Positions 6,402 to 6,669 of a stretch of DNA of 6,669 nt are shown piece after piece. The stretch is taken from positions 1-6,669 of the forward strand of contig WAOB01000115.1 of NCBI GenBank assembly GCA_015521505.1. Reading direction: 5' to 3'. The stretch is from Nanobdellati archaeon. Its GTDB lineage: Archaea > EX4484-52 > JAADEF01. A program made the position numbers and the translations under genes. Numbering within the stretch: the first letter of the stretch is position 1; every line of letters begins with the position of its first letter. Under the pieces are notes generated by a model. It was not told the origin of the DNA and made no database searches. It saw only the letters and a list, made by a program, of their open reading frames with translations.

Positions 6402-6420
6402 AACTAGCTATCAGCTAGTT
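6402..6420. promoter_or_regulatory. Perfect palindrome upstream of the pdxS promoter, putative operator
   Basis: AACTAGCT (6402-6409) and AGCTAGTT (6413-6420) are perfect inverted arms around a 3-nt ATC centre. The centre is about 33 bp upstream of the TATA box centre, roughly position -60 from the inferred start, where archaeal activators often bind. No T-run follows on either strand, so a hairpin terminator is less likely. The regulator is unknown. Confidence 0.45.
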
Positions 6421-6464
6421 ATTATAAAGTTTATTAGTGATATTTATTCTCTCCCCAAGGTGGT

Positions 6465-6647
6465 TTAATTTTTGTAATATTCAGTCATCTTGAGGAGATC
6501 TCCCGTCCCGTCCTCTTTTATTAGGAGGTTTTCATCGGGAGCATTCAAGAGGAACGAGACGCCCCATATTCTGATTTTAATAGCCTCTGCCCATTTGGGT
6601 TTAAATTTCACCCACATATTGAGCAGAGACGGGAGATTTCTCATCAT
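6465..6647 (-). CDS. Doubtful 60-codon frame, probably not a gene
   Basis: This open frame covers nearly all of the inverted-repeat segment. It begins with two ATG codons and ends in TAA, with an in-frame stop at 6665-6663 just upstream. A weak AGGT lies about 9 nt before the first ATG. The product has three tryptophans and no recognised domain. Its codons (five CTC, plus CCG, TCG, GGC, GTC and ACG) differ from the A/T-ending codons of the neighbouring genes. Its two ends (RNLPSLL and GTGDLLK) are simply the two inverted repeats read on one strand. A fragment of a transferred gene cannot be excluded, but a non-coding element explains the sequence better. Confidence 0.18.
   Translation of the reverse strand: MMRNLPSLLNMWVKFKPKWAEAIKIRIWGVSFLLNAPDENLLIKEDGTGDLLKMTEYYKN
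6491..6643 (+). other. Inverted-repeat-bounded, GC-richer element: candidate structured ncRNA or MITE-like repeat
   Basis: A segment of about 153 bp is framed by TGAGGAGATCTCCCGTC (6491-6507) and its imperfect inverse GACGGGAGATTTCTCA (6628-6643), which share a perfect 10-bp core. Read as plus-strand RNA, 6494-6507 pairs with 6628-6641 as a 14-bp helix with two G-U pairs; on the minus strand these would be C-A mismatches, so the plus strand is favoured. Inside, CCCG/CGGG (6507-6510/6536-6539) encloses TCCT/AGGA, and CTCTGC/GCAGAG (6585-6590/6623-6628) encloses TGGGT/ACCCA (6596-6600/6610-6614). If the outer helix stops at 6506/6629, the two inner helices abut it directly, as in a multi-way junction. 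G+C is 79 of 180 over 6481-6660, against 13 of 60 at 6301-6360. It matches no tRNA, rRNA or SRP motif that I recognise. Transposon-like inverted repeats are the main alternative; no clean target duplication is visible. Confidence 0.5.
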
Positions 6648-6669
6648 ATATTTCTGACCTAATTATTTC

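Noticed and set aside
6402..6420. Palindrome as an intrinsic terminator for the segment to its right
   Set aside because: Neither strand has a T-run directly after the hairpin, and archaeal termination does not need a hairpin; an operator role fits its position better.
6491..6643. tRNA, 5S rRNA, SRP RNA or CRISPR array
   Set aside because: There is no T-loop GGTTCRA motif, no CCA-type acceptor end, no SRP-like conserved loop and no regularly spaced direct repeats; the repeats are inverted and present only once.
6641..6647. ATGATGA on the minus strand as a C box of a C/D-box guide RNA
   Set aside because: No D or D' box (CTGA) lies at the required 10-20 nt spacing and there is no C' copy; the motif is short enough to occur by chance.

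Overview
The window is AT-rich DNA from an archaeon. The evidence is strong GGTGAT-type Shine-Dalgarno sites, TATA-box promoters, a PdxS with the archaeal-type insertion, a four-CBS-domain protein, an archaeal-type XPRT/HPRT-like phosphoribosyltransferase, and a surface protein with a PGF-pre-PGF-like domain. A thermophile of the TACK/Thermoproteota or a related deep lineage is plausible, but the sequence alone does not fix the phylum.

Layout. Positions 28-1875 (+) encode one large secreted and membrane-anchored surface protein: signal peptide, Tyr-Gly-rich domain, polyproline hinge, PGF-pre-PGF-like domain, two tandem Cys-containing Ig-like repeats, and a C-terminal membrane helix. It converges, with a 10-bp gap, on a six-gene leftward (minus-strand) cluster. 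In transcription order the cluster is pdxS (6301-5306), a UspA-family protein (5256-4798), a four-CBS-domain protein (4808-3972), threonine synthase (3975-2764), a purine-type phosphoribosyltransferase (2767-2210) and an unrecognised four-helix membrane protein (2203-1886). Four of the five junctions are overlaps or a 6-bp gap. The pdxS-usp junction is 49 bp and carries a TATA-like box, so usp and the genes below it may also be transcribed separately.

How the genes fit together. PdxS makes pyridoxal 5'-phosphate (PLP), which is the cofactor of the threonine synthase three genes downstream. The Usp and CBS proteins belong to families that bind adenine nucleotides, and the phosphoribosyltransferase salvages purine bases. 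The cluster therefore links cofactor supply, amino-acid synthesis and nucleotide state; this link is inference.

The right end (6302-6669) holds no confident protein gene. It contains the likely pdxS promoter, a perfect 8-bp-arm palindrome just upstream of it, and a compositionally distinct segment of about 150 bp bounded by inverted repeats of about 17 bp. That segment can fold as a branched RNA on the plus strand. It is either a structured non-coding RNA or a small MITE-like element, and it is the most interesting unexplained signal here.
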